From Ornithinibacillus contaminans (GTDB lineage: Bacteria; Bacillota; Bacilli; Bacillales; Amphibacillaceae), in assembly GCF_001038425.2 (NCBI RefSeq), contig NZ_LDPV02000011.1, positions 1 to 61,969 of the forward strand: a DNA stretch of 61,969 nucleotides, given 5' to 3'. Shown in pieces: positions 18,615 through 27,098 of this stretch (positions within the stretch are counted from its first letter, which is position 1; every line of letters begins with the position of its first letter). A model generated the notes under the pieces. That model saw nothing but the letters and a program-made list of their open reading frames with translations. It was not told where the DNA came from and did no database searches. The translations under genes were made by a program, and so were the position numbers.

Positions 18615-19619
18615 ATGGATTCCCTTTTTCAAACACATATCGAACTATCTAGTTTTTATGACCCTAATGGCAATAAGATAACGCGTAAGACGGAAATTCG
18701 CTATGACCCGCTCACTGGCGAATCATCTCGGGTCGTGTATGATCCTGGTATAAACATCACACCACCACAATATAGCAATAACGCAAAACAGACATCGGCA
18801 ACGAATTGTCCTTTTTGTCTACCGAATCTTACTTCTAAAACGCCGACATTTTCAAAAACAATCACGCCTGACGGTCAAATTAATCATGGGGATGCCACCG
18901 TATTTCCTAATTTATATCCTTATAGTAAGTACAATGGAATTGCTATTTTTTCGAAAGACCATATTATCGAATTAGAAAATTTCACTGTTGAATTGCTGCG
19001 TGATGCGTTTCTCGCTTGTCAAACCTTTATCAAAAAAGTGAGGAAGCTTGAAGTAAATCGTATTTATCCATCAATTAACTGGAATTACCTCCCCTATTCA
19101 GGTGGCAGTCAGCTACATCCACATCTGCAAGTGATTATTTCGGAATCGGCAACGAACTACCAAAGTTTATTCATTCGTAAATCACGTTCCTTCACCAGCA
19201 ATCATGGGGTAGACTATTTAGATTTTTTATACGAAAAAGAAAGGCAGCTTGGGAAACGGTGGATTGGGGAGCACGGTCAGATTGCATGGTTAACTACTTT
19301 TTCACCGAAGGGTCATAATGATTTTATCGCAATTTTTCGTGGTAAAAATTCCATAACAGATATCACGACAGAAGATTGGACTAACGTTGCTGTTGGTCTA
19401 CAAGCCATATTTAAAGCACTGATCGAACAAGGTTTACGCGCCTTTAATTTGGCCGTTCATATTTTAGAGGAGACCTCTATTCATGTTCGATTAATCCCCC
19501 GTTTAAATTTTGGCGAATTAAATACGAGTGATTTCAATTATTTTCAAGTCATGCATGATGAAGGGCTAACGTACAAATCCCCCGAAATGGTAGCCGAGCT
19601 TGCTCGTAAATATTTTTAA
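18615..19619 (+). CDS. Galactose-1-phosphate uridylyltransferase-like (HIT superfamily) protein
   Basis: A 334-residue protein with the GalT layout: 'TNCPFCLPN' (Cys-x-x-Cys zinc site) near residue 60, 'VFPNLYPYSKYNG' (the GalT 'N-x-x-P' strand), and the nucleotidyl-transfer motif 'QLHPHLQVIIS' with the His-x-His-x-Gln core; 'SIHVRLIPR' closes the second half. True GalT transfers UMP between glucose 1-phosphate and galactose 1-phosphate, but no galactose genes are nearby, so it may act on another nucleotide sugar or phosphate. The ATG at 18615 has GGAGG 9 nt upstream; an ATG 45 nt earlier lacks one. Monocistronic. Confidence 0.75.
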   Translation: MDSLFQTHIELSSFYDPNGNKITRKTEIRYDPLTGESSRVVYDPGINITPPQYSNNAKQTSATNCPFCLPNLTSKTPTFSKTITPDGQINHGDATVFPNLYPYSKYNGIAIFSKDHIIELENFTVELLRDAFLACQTFIKKVRKLEVNRIYPSINWNYLPYSGGSQLHPHLQVIISESATNYQSLFIRKSRSFTSNHGVDYLDFLYEKERQLGKRWIGEHGQIAWLTTFSPKGHNDFIAIFRGKNSITDITTEDWTNVAVGLQAIFKALIEQGLRAFNLAVHILEETSIHVRLIPRLNFGELNTSDFNYFQVMHDEGLTYKSPEMVAELARKYF

Positions 19620-19724
19620 TAGGAAAACTCCGCTACATAAATACATTCTTTCCGCTAGGATTTAGAATTTGCTTCAAGGTGATTGGAGATAATCAACAGT
19701 TATTGGACTTACTTAGATATTTAC

Positions 19725-19890
19725 GTCCATTACAGTGACTCTAATAGACATTCCAACTCATAATAAGTTAGCTTTTGTCCATTAACACCGTTCTATTAGA
19801 CATTTCCATTCACCTACATTATCCTTTTGACCATTAGAACAACGCTATTAGACAAAACCATCACCTATATAACAAGTAATGTCCAATAGC
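19725..19890. repeat. 52-bp imperfect tandem repeat, three units and a partial fourth
   Basis: The anchor G[TA]CCAT recurs at 19725, 19777 and 19829 and as GTCCAAT at 19881, a constant spacing of 52 bp. Each unit also carries a CTATTAGACA-like box about 20 bp later. It lies in the 337-bp gap between the GalT-like gene and the spore-protein gene. No coding frame spans it. Confidence 0.7.
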
Positions 19891-19914
19891 GCATATCCTC
19901 TTTTATCCCAAGCA

Positions 19915-19943
19915 AAAAGGGGCTCCCCAAAAGAGCCCCTTTT
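19915..19943. terminator. Intrinsic terminator of the spore-protein gene
   Basis: Perfect 11-bp arms AAAAGGGGCTC / GAGCCCCTTTT with a 7-nt loop. Usable on both strands; it directly follows the minus-strand spore-protein gene. Confidence 0.9.
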
Positions 19944-19956
19944 CCGAGCATGCATG

Positions 19957-20154
19957 CTATTTGTTGCCGTTTTGCATACTCTGTTCGGCGATTTTAATCA
20001 TTCGTTTGACCATTTCGCCACCCACGGATCCGTTTTCTCGTGCAGTCGTGTCTGCTCCGGGCTGTACACCAAGTTCATTTGCAATTTCTTCCTTCATTTG
20101 GTCAATTGCATTTCTTGCACCTGGCACCAATAATTGATTATTGTTTCTAGCCAT
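19957..20154 (-). CDS. Small acid-soluble spore protein, alpha/beta type
   Basis: A 65-residue DNA-binding spore-core protein that coats and protects DNA in the dormant spore. It shows the family's two conserved blocks: '[24 protein letters not shown]', read as L-L-V-P-x-A around residue 8 followed by the Glu-Ile/Glu-Leu germination-protease region, and '[17 protein letters not shown]' near the C-terminus. The ATG at 20154 has AGGAGGG 7 nt upstream; a GTG one codon earlier is possible. Its presence is direct evidence for an endospore former; expression is expected in the forespore under sigma-G. Confidence 0.95.
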   Translation of the reverse strand: MARNNNQLLVPGARNAIDQMKEEIANELGVQPGADTTARENGSVGGEMVKRMIKIAEQSMQNGNK

Positions 20155-20257
20155 CACTGATCCCTCCTAGTGGGTATATCGAACAGATTACTCTGTTCTC
20201 CGATTAGGTTACGATTCCTACTATATTATTATACGGGCACAACGGTTCACATATGTC

Positions 20258-20286
20258 TTGACAGTTCTTATTCCCTACTTTATATT
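20258..20286 (+). promoter_or_regulatory. Sigma-A-type promoter of the LuxR-family regulator gene
   Basis: TTGACA (20258-20263), 17-bp spacer, TATATT (20281-20286). Transcription should begin near 20293, about 45 bp before the TTG start codon. Confidence 0.7.
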
Positions 20287-20337
20287 TTTAATTGCGAGAC
20301 TTTTCTTTCTATTTAATTTTAAAAAGGGGGTACATCG

Positions 20338-22368
20338 TTGAACGTTTCTGAAGGCACTTCAAGGAAGGATAAAGCTATACATGAGGTTATCCAAGAGGTA
20401 GAAGAATCGTATTTTATTGGTAGAAACGATGAATTGAAGTACTTTCATGAATACATTAAAACAACAAATCCTGAACAAAAAATTCTACACCTTTACGGTA
20501 ATGGTGGGATTGGGAAAACCTATCTGTTACAAGAATTTGCTAGAATCGCTGCCCAGTATAATATTCCATTTATCCTGTTAGACAGCCACGATTTTACTCA
20601 TACAGCGCAAGGTTTTATTGAATACTTACATTCGTATCTGTTGTCCATACTCCCTCATACAGAACAAGATACGTCGTCTGTATCCATGAAAACCTGCCTA
20701 CAATTGATAAATAAGCAATCAACTAAAATCATTATTGCCATAGATACATACGAGCAAATGGAGGATTTAGATAGATGGTTTCGGAACACGTTTGTACGGA
20801 AGTTAAGTACACATTGCTCCATCATGATAGCTGGTCGGAAGCAGCTAACAGGTGAATGGCAGGAATCCCCTGCCTGGCGCAAGCTTACAAGAGTTATGGA
20901 ACTTAAACCTTTTGACTTCGAATTAACTGTGAATTATTTACTCAATAATGGGATAACCAAGGAAAGGGATATAAACATAATTTGGCAATTTACAAAAGGC
21001 CATCCACTTACCTTATCCCTGGCCATGATGAGTGATATTTTGAATAAAAATAATACCGTACTCACAGGTAACACATCCGGGATCTTAACAGAACTAACCA
21101 AAAGATGGCTAAGTGAAGTAAAGCATCAGCAGCTCTTTAGTCTAATTGAAGTCGCTGCACTTTTTAATGAATTCGATCAAAATTGCTTATCCGAAATCCT
21201 CCATAAAGAAATTACGAATCAAGAATTCCGTGAGCTTACATCATTATCGTTTATTAAAGCGACACGGCGTGGATGGAGTATTCACGAGCTTATTCGAGAT
21301 GCCATCCAATTCGAGCTAAAGCAACGGAATCCAGATCGATATGATTATTTTACTAAAAAAATAATTGAATTCTACTACCATCGAATTATTAAACATTCCA
21401 GAAAAGAGGATATTGCCTCCTTTTTTTATCACATAGGAGATGAATTAATTCAATCTATTTTTTTTCAGGAATCGGTAAAGGACAGTTCCTTGTACTTAGA
21501 GCCTATTGGACCTTACAATTTTCATGAAGCAGAGGATTTCTTTGACTATGTAAAAAAACATGTATCAAAAAGCTCGGCTGATTTTTACAATCGGACAACT
21601 AATACCACTTTTCACTTTAATGCATCATTAGCTCACAATAAGCGAGAGCTTGAATTAATTGGTCCTGAATATATTAAAGAAATTAACTATACCGGAGCTA
21701 GTTTATTGAAGGATGAAAGCGGTGAAAGTCTCGGGTTATCTATCATTGTTCCGATTCACGAAGGTACCTTGTCACACCTCGAAAAAGAGCCCATTTCCCG
21801 ATCTTATTTTACAAATTTAACGGAAGCAGAGAAGACATACTATCGTGTTCCACCAAATCAAACAGCTGGTCATTATATCCGTTATCTCGAATATAAGGAC
21901 GCATCAGATAGTTATGTTCGTTCGTATTTATTGTATAGCCTATTTCCATTACTATTCCATGGAGGAAAGATACTAACCTCGACACCGTTACCACTGTTTC
22001 GGGACTTATTGGTTAAATTCGGTTTTCAGGAAGTACCAGGTGCCCAGCATTATGATTACGACGAGGAGATAGCCACACCTACCTTTTTGCTGGATCTAAG
22101 TGGTCCGCACCTTATTTCTTACTTGAAGCAATTCCTCAATCAAATTTCACAGCAGGATGAACTGAAATTGCTAGCTGAGAAATTTTCATTAACTGACCGA
22201 GAACAAGATATTGTGAGATTAGTATTAGAGGAAAAACCGACCATCGAAATTGCTAATGAACTATATTTGGCAGAAATCACGGTTAAGAAGGCACTAAGTC
22301 GTATCTATCAAAAAGCTAACGTCAAAAATCGTATCCAGTTCATGAAACGAATGATGGAAATTATATAA
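20338..22368 (+). CDS. STAND-type ATPase with C-terminal LuxR-family DNA-binding domain
   Basis: A 676-residue one-protein regulator. An N-terminal NTPase domain begins near residue 28 with 'GRNDELKYF'; the Walker A loop is 'LYGNGGIGKTYLLQEF' near residue 58 and the Walker B strand is 'KIIIAIDTYEQMED'. The middle (about 260-600) is long and without a recognised sensor. The last 60 residues, 'LTDREQDIVRLVLEEKPTIEIA' onwards, are a LuxR/GerE helix-turn-helix. It resembles MalT/LAL-like regulators with a short sensor. The start is TTG with GGGGG about 7 nt upstream. Targets are unknown; the convergent FAD oxidoreductase gene is the nearest gene. Confidence 0.85.
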   Translation: MNVSEGTSRKDKAIHEVIQEVEESYFIGRNDELKYFHEYIKTTNPEQKILHLYGNGGIGKTYLLQEFARIAAQYNIPFILLDSHDFTHTAQGFIEYLHSYLLSILPHTEQDTSSVSMKTCLQLINKQSTKIIIAIDTYEQMEDLDRWFRNTFVRKLSTHCSIMIAGRKQLTGEWQESPAWRKLTRVMELKPFDFELTVNYLLNNGITKERDINIIWQFTKGHPLTLSLAMMSDILNKNNTVLTGNTSGILTELTKRWLSEVKHQQLFSLIEVAALFNEFDQNCLSEILHKEITNQEFRELTSLSFIKATRRGWSIHELIRDAIQFELKQRNPDRYDYFTKKIIEFYYHRIIKHSRKEDIASFFYHIGDELIQSIFFQESVKDSSLYLEPIGPYNFHEAEDFFDYVKKHVSKSSADFYNRTTNTTFHFNASLAHNKRELELIGPEYIKEINYTGASLLKDESGESLGLSIIVPIHEGTLSHLEKEPISRSYFTNLTEAEKTYYRVPPNQTAGHYIRYLEYKDASDSYVRSYLLYSLFPLLFHGGKILTSTPLPLFRDLLVKFGFQEVPGAQHYDYDEEIATPTFLLDLSGPHLISYLKQFLNQISQQDELKLLAEKFSLTDREQDIVRLVLEEKPTIEIANELYLAEITVKKALSRIYQKANVKNRIQFMKRMMEII

Positions 22369-22405
22369 CGTCCGCAGCCTACCTTTCCGTCACATAAACC
22401 ACCAG

Positions 22406-23689
22406 CTAATCAAATTGATTAGCTGGATCATATTTTATTTTCATTTCCAATACTTTATTCAGAGTAAAGTCCTCACTACTATTTTTCTGCGTAATCACAT
22501 CGGCCTCTACTATTTCTGATACTGCTGCAAGCCATTCCTGCGCTTTCTCGGGTGATTGGTTATGATTTAGCTCCACAATAACTAAATAATTGGCATCACG
22601 GAATTTAAAGGCGGAATCCAACCGAGACGTTCGCTTTAATTGACCATGTAACGCTAGTAAATGAATCGTTACCGGAATCAATGCTTGTTCTACGTAGTCT
22701 TTCACCATCTGTAATGTTTCGCCTTGCAATTCCGTCATAAAAAAATACTTTCTCATAGCGTTGGTGCCATCAAAAAGTTGTGCGTATTTACTCTCTATTT
22801 CCTCGTAAGGAATTACCTCCGTATTGTCCGCAATAGGCGTTGCGAGTTCTAGCAATGGTTGAATTAATTCTTCTTCTACCTTTTTATTTAGTTCACCAGC
22901 AAATACACCAATTAATCGAATAGACTTACTAGCAGAATTATTTTTATTCGTTTGCCTCATATTCGTAAGAACGAAATGGAATGTTATTTCATCTACAGCA
23001 TTGTTCCGATATTCCTCAGCCCTTTGGATAATCTGTTGAAAATCTTTTACGTCATATAGCACATCAATCGCTAGGATGTTCGTCTTTAACGGGTATAGTT
23101 TAAGTTCAAGCTTTGTCACGACTCCAAAGGACTTCCTTGAACCTCTAATTGCCCAAAACAAATCTGGATGTTCGAAACGATTTACGTACAACAGCTCACC
23201 AGTTGCCGTTACTACATTTAGTCCTACTACATTATCACTAGTTAAACCGTAGAGCCCTCTTAAAAATCCAAATCCACCACTGGTGACCATATACGCAATT
23301 TTCATCTTGGAAATTGGCGCTAGTGGCGTTACTAGTCCATATGCCATCGTCTCACGATTAAGCTGGGCAGCTGTCACGCCCGCTTCAATTGTTGCTATTT
23401 TACTAACCTCGTCTATGTGTACGGCATTCATGCTGGATAAATCAATAATTGCCAGTTCATTATTATCGGAGACTATATTTTCATCAAAACTTCCATCTGG
23501 TATGATAAGCCTTTGACCAGGTTGGGAAACTTTTTTTATCACTTCGATTACTTCTGTCTCTGTTTTACAGGTAAACATAACAGTAGAATACGAATTCCTA
23601 TATCCGTCCATTTCCTTATGAGTTCCACTGTTGAAAGGATGATCAACTTCTATCTTTTGGACCTTAATAAGCTTTACATTTTGCCCCAT
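22406..23689 (-). CDS. FAD-binding oxidoreductase (PCMH/berberine-bridge type)
   Basis: A 427-residue flavoprotein with an FAD-binding PCMH domain (about 20-205) and a C-terminal BBE element 'IKYDPANQFD'. FAD-site features are 'IEAGVTAAQLNRETMAYGL', 'VTSGGFGFLRGLYGLTSDNV' and 'ATGELLYVN--LFWAIRGSRKSFGVVT'. The usual S-G-G-H-S segment with the His that binds FAD covalently is replaced by 'IPDGSFDEN', and the Cys of bicovalent members is absent, so FAD is probably bound non-covalently. No signal peptide. The substrate is unknown. It is convergent with the LuxR-type regulator gene. Confidence 0.82.
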   Translation of the reverse strand: MGQNVKLIKVQKIEVDHPFNSGTHKEMDGYRNSYSTVMFTCKTETEVIEVIKKVSQPGQRLIIPDGSFDENIVSDNNELAIIDLSSMNAVHIDEVSKIATIEAGVTAAQLNRETMAYGLVTPLAPISKMKIAYMVTSGGFGFLRGLYGLTSDNVVGLNVVTATGELLYVNRFEHPDLFWAIRGSRKSFGVVTKLELKLYPLKTNILAIDVLYDVKDFQQIIQRAEEYRNNAVDEITFHFVLTNMRQTNKNNSASKSIRLIGVFAGELNKKVEEELIQPLLELATPIADNTEVIPYEEIESKYAQLFDGTNAMRKYFFMTELQGETLQMVKDYVEQALIPVTIHLLALHGQLKRTSRLDSAFKFRDANYLVIVELNHNQSPEKAQEWLAAVSEIVEADVITQKNSSEDFTLNKVLEMKIKYDPANQFD

Positions 23690-23914
23690 TGAAATCCCCC
23701 CATTATCATTTTTTTACAAGGTGAGTACGCCCAGCCCATTACCCATGTATCAAATGACTATACTTCTTATCACCTGAAATTAGAGTAAGCTTAACATATA
23801 ACCAGATAGGTGTAATGTATACGGAGGTATATATTTTATGGAGCACAAAAGGGCCGTAATTACTACAGCCCCCAACTTAATCCTTCTTATCGTAAAACCA
23901 TACTTTACATCTAC

Positions 23915-24766
23915 CTAATTAATCGCCTTCCATGTCCGTACTAATCCATCTACAATTGGTTGAATTACTTCTCTATCTGTATCATATTTCAAATGGGACA
24001 AAGGGTTCCAGCTAGTTAATAATCCACCGGCATTAACTTCTACATCCTTTGTTACTGCTTTTGCATAGGCATCATTAATACCCTTTAACGGAAAAGCAAG
24101 AATATCATCCTTATCATAAAAATTTAACCATTCCCCCCGTAGCTTAGGATAATATTCCTTCACTTGTGGTGCAGGAACCGAGATCGGGGAGCCGAAATCA
24201 ATATAGCGTAATGACCACATTGCCATCGGACTACCCATGGTATAAAAAAGAGTCAATGTTTGGCATTGTTCCATCGGATTATTACTTGTACACCAGCTTG
24301 TTTCTGGTCCTATATTCTTCTTGTTGTTTTGTAAATCATAAAAATAATTACTAGCAATAATCGTCCCTAGACTATGGCTAATCACACATAAGGGGGCATG
24401 CTGACCCGCTTTTTCCCGGAGTCGCTGAATAGACTTCGCGACCAGGGCATGGATTCGATCATAATTTTGATCTTTTATTCTTGTAGGTTGATAAGCTACC
24501 GCATCTGCTAAAAACTCAAGCACAAACCGTCTTAATCTACCAAAATCTAACTTGTGACTTTCTCGCAGCTGATCCCATAACGTTACCTGTTCTGGGGCAA
24601 AGATAGCGTTCCAATAAACTGGCTCAAATACTAACTCTGAATCAATTTGTTTATTGGAAAGTTTCTTTCTGAACCCTTTTCGGATAAGACTGATTAGTTT
24701 ATCTGCAAAATCCTCTTCAGGAGTACCAGCACCATGAAGAATCAATACAGCAATTTTTTGACTCAT
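23915..24766 (-). CDS. Alpha/beta-hydrolase-like protein
   Basis: A 283-residue putative hydrolase. 'KIAVLILHGAGTPEEDFADKL' contains the HGAG oxyanion-type loop near residue 10, and 'CVISHSLGTIIASNYFYD' carries the nucleophile elbow S-H-S-L-G with Ser in G-x-S-x-G position (first Gly replaced by Ser). A C-terminal 'LLTSWNPLSHLKYDTD' could supply the His, and an Asp is plausible in 'YDKDDILAF'. It probably acts on an ester or lipid, but no family was identified. The ATG at 24766 is 6 nt after AGGAGG; the two codons before it are part of the ribosome binding site. Cytosolic. Confidence 0.7.
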   Translation of the reverse strand: MSQKIAVLILHGAGTPEEDFADKLISLIRKGFRKKLSNKQIDSELVFEPVYWNAIFAPEQVTLWDQLRESHKLDFGRLRRFVLEFLADAVAYQPTRIKDQNYDRIHALVAKSIQRLREKAGQHAPLCVISHSLGTIIASNYFYDLQNNKKNIGPETSWCTSNNPMEQCQTLTLFYTMGSPMAMWSLRYIDFGSPISVPAPQVKEYYPKLRGEWLNFYDKDDILAFPLKGINDAYAKAVTKDVEVNAGGLLTSWNPLSHLKYDTDREVIQPIVDGLVRTWKAIN

Positions 24767-24855
24767 CATTCTCCTCCTTTTCAACTTAAGCGCATGTAGA
24801 CAGGTTATTTAATCATGATAAGAGAAAGTCCTTTCATTTAAAAGGTGAAGAATAC

Positions 24856-25347
24856 CTAAGTTTCCGACGCTGTTTTCGTTTTTTTATAATCCCAAAGTAC
24901 CGTCCATTCCCCGTCTAGACTGGTTGCGTAGACTTTTTGGACGATTGTAAAATTCCCGTATGTCCCTTGAAAATACTGATACACAGTTACGCGATACACC
25001 TTATCAATTGGTTCAGCATCCTCTTCTAATTGCCAATTTCGAATTCGTTCTGTATCTTCAATCGAAAAGGTAAATGTATTCACACCAAAATGGTTGAAGA
25101 ACACATGCGCTCGATCCTGCAGGTACTCCGCTTTTTCAAACCGTTCCTTCATTAGTGGGTGGAACATCTCCCATGACTCAGCGAATTCCCCATTTCGTTC
25201 ATACGTATAAAACTTTTTTACCGCCTTCTCTGCTTGATTAGACGGAGAATTTATAATGAAAACAAAGACCAAAATAAATAGCATACATAATACAAAAAAA
25301 ACTAGGAAAAGACTAATAAACAGCTTCCTGTTATGATTTCGTATCAT
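24856..25347 (-). CDS. Membrane-anchored hypothetical protein
   Basis: A 163-residue protein with one N-terminal membrane segment (about 9-33, strongly hydrophobic) and an extracytoplasmic domain. The latter starts 'AEKAVKKFYTYERNGEFAESWEMFHPLM', a pattern of helices typical of NTF2-like extracellular domains (x-F-Y-x-x-x-x-x-G-x-x-x-x-x-W-x-x-L-H-P), and ends 'LDGEWTVLWDYKK'. A good Shine-Dalgarno (AGAGGG) precedes the ATG. I do not recognise a named family. It is divergent from the small membrane protein gene at 25565. Confidence 0.6.
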   Translation of the reverse strand: MIRNHNRKLFISLFLVFFVLCMLFILVFVFIINSPSNQAEKAVKKFYTYERNGEFAESWEMFHPLMKERFEKAEYLQDRAHVFFNHFGVNTFTFSIEDTERIRNWQLEEDAEPIDKVYRVTVYQYFQGTYGNFTIVQKVYATSLDGEWTVLWDYKKTKTASET

Positions 25348-25564
25348 CGCGTTTCCCTCTTCCTATTACTTGGACTACTACTATAACTATTCAGCAAAAT
25401 AATTAAATATAAGTAGTACATTGGGAAAAGTCAATTGTAAGCTAGGTGAGATTGTAGAAAAAACTCGAAATATGTCAAAATCTTGTCGACATAGGTAAAA
25501 AGTTGTGCTATGCTTTTAAAGCAATTATATTTTTTCATACATATGTTCTATGGAGGTGAAACAA

Positions 25565-25879
25565 ATGTCAGTATCAAGAATTTTGAAATGGGTAACTGGT
25601 GCTCTTGAAGCATTATTAGGTATTCCAGTTTTAGGCGCAGTTATCATAGTTGGTCTTGCTTGGACTCCACTATTAATCATGCTAGTTCTTCACATCATTA
25701 CTTTAGTACTTACGAAGAAGGATGGCGGAGCTTCAACAGGAAGTATCCTCGGAATCATCACATCATGTGTTGGTTGGATCCCAGGAGTTGGAATGGTAAT
25801 GCATATCCTATCTGCAATCTTCCTAATGATCAATGCAGCAAAACCTGATAACGCTTCTAACGGAGTAGTTGCTGGTTAA
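25565..25879 (+). CDS. Small multi-pass membrane protein, hypothetical
   Basis: A 104-residue, very hydrophobic protein with three or four membrane segments: about 15-35 ('GIPVLGAVIIVGLAW'), 36-52, 63-80 and 83-97. Two Gly-rich stretches ('GGASTGSILGI', 'GWIPGVGMVMHI') look like packed helices. No family recognised. The ATG at 25565 is 8 nt after GGAGG; an ATG at 25550 lies inside the ribosome binding site. It has its own terminator. Confidence 0.7.
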   Translation: MSVSRILKWVTGALEALLGIPVLGAVIIVGLAWTPLLIMLVLHIITLVLTKKDGGASTGSILGIITSCVGWIPGVGMVMHILSAIFLMINAAKPDNASNGVVAG

Positions 25880-25893
25880 TCGTTTAGACAACT

Positions 25894-25925
25894 AAGACTC
25901 ATGACATAATTGAGTCTTTTTTCTT
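25894..25925 (+). terminator. Intrinsic terminator of the small membrane protein gene
   Basis: AAGACTC - 11 nt - GAGTCTT followed by TTTTCTTTG. Confidence 0.8.
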
Positions 25926-25956
25926 TGCTCAAAATGACAAGTAAAATTAACCATAT

Positions 25957-26001
25957 AAAAAACAGCCCCTAACTAGCACTACGCTAATTGGAGCTGTTTT
26001 A
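25957..26001. terminator. Bidirectional terminator after the C39-like gene
   Basis: AAAACAGC (25959-25966) and GCTGTTTT (25993-26000) enclose further pairing TTAGC/GCTAA-like. T runs are present on both strands; the minus strand reads GCTGTTTTTTAT. Confidence 0.8.
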
Positions 26002-26004
26002 TTT

Positions 26005-27045
26005 TTACTGGATAATCATCGCATGACTACCCACTTTTTCATAAATATCAAAGAAACGATCCTTTGGATACGCTACATTACCTTTTAATGGATCCATCAC
26101 ATATACGTCCTGTTCACTAAAACCCGTTAGTACAACAGTATGTGAATTTCTCAACACATCTATACGCTTCTCGGTACCCGTAATATACCAAGAATAATTT
26201 TGAAGCGGCTCTGTTAAATCGACTGTCATCCACATAATCACCGGTATGCCTTGTTTAATAAGTGCCAATAATTCTTCCTCACTACTACCACTAACATCCA
26301 CTGGCTGATGAGTACCATTCGCTTTGGTAAAATAGCGTTTGACCGTTTCCATTATTGGTGGTGTGTAACTAAAGAAGCCTTGATAGGCACTTCTAGGATC
26401 GCCTGCATATGCCTTAAACGGATCTGCACCATATAATTTACCATCCATAACCTCAAAGGCTACTTTTGGTAAATACTGATCGGAAAGTGTTGTCTTCTCC
26501 ACTTCATAGCCATAAAAATTCAATACAGCAGTAAGGGCAGTAACTTCACATCCATTAGGTAGCTCGGGCTTTTGCAAGAGCTTTTCTACTGGTAAATTCA
26601 TCTCGGTAGGGACGATTTCACGATTAGCTGTCCGCTCAAAAGCTAGAATGTCTGCACGTAGCTCGTTCGAAATTTTAAGTGTTTCCTTTTCTTGAGCAAG
26701 TTCTATTAATTCTGGTTCAGTATTCAATTGATAAGGACTTATCACATTCGTCTGAACTACTTGTAAGTGAGTACCTACTGGGAATTCATTTGATTGCGCA
26801 ATCCCTTTATCGGAGGTTGAAAGTTCTTGTATGACTTCATTTGTTACAGGATCTATCAACTGATAGGTTGCAGATTTGATTGGATAACCATTTTCAGCAT
26901 CGACACTAAAAATCGTAAGGACTCCAGTGTTATTCCCAAAGAACCCTTTCACCGAAGCGTATAGCTTCCCACCTTGCGTAGCTATTACAAGAACACTAAC
27001 AAACAAGAGAAATAATAGGAATGAATTTCGCAAAATCAATTTCAT
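26005..27045 (-). CDS. Membrane-anchored C39-like family protein (papain-like fold)
   Basis: A 346-residue protein with an N-terminal membrane anchor (about 8-25), a small beta domain (about 40-130, 'GVLTIFSVDAENGYPIKSATYQL', prealbumin/SpaA-like) and a C39-like peptidase domain (about 155-340). Catalytic candidates are Cys in 'PNGCEVTALTAVLNFYGYEV' (NGCE core), His in 'LRNSHTVVLTGF', and Asp in 'YVMDPLKGN'. C39_2-type proteins of this layout are common in Bacillales and usually sit on the outer face of the membrane; substrates are not known. It follows the asnB gene closely (53 bp) on the same strand, so they may be co-transcribed. Confidence 0.8.
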   Translation of the reverse strand: MKLILRNSFLLFLLFVSVLVIATQGGKLYASVKGFFGNNTGVLTIFSVDAENGYPIKSATYQLIDPVTNEVIQELSTSDKGIAQSNEFPVGTHLQVVQTNVISPYQLNTEPELIELAQEKETLKISNELRADILAFERTANREIVPTEMNLPVEKLLQKPELPNGCEVTALTAVLNFYGYEVEKTTLSDQYLPKVAFEVMDGKLYGADPFKAYAGDPRSAYQGFFSYTPPIMETVKRYFTKANGTHQPVDVSGSSEEELLALIKQGIPVIMWMTVDLTEPLQNYSWYITGTEKRIDVLRNSHTVVLTGFSEQDVYVMDPLKGNVAYPKDRFFDIYEKVGSHAMIIQ

Positions 27046-27098
27046 TGAGAGATCTCCCTACCGGATTCCTGTAATAACTTGCATTTTCCCGCTTCCGA

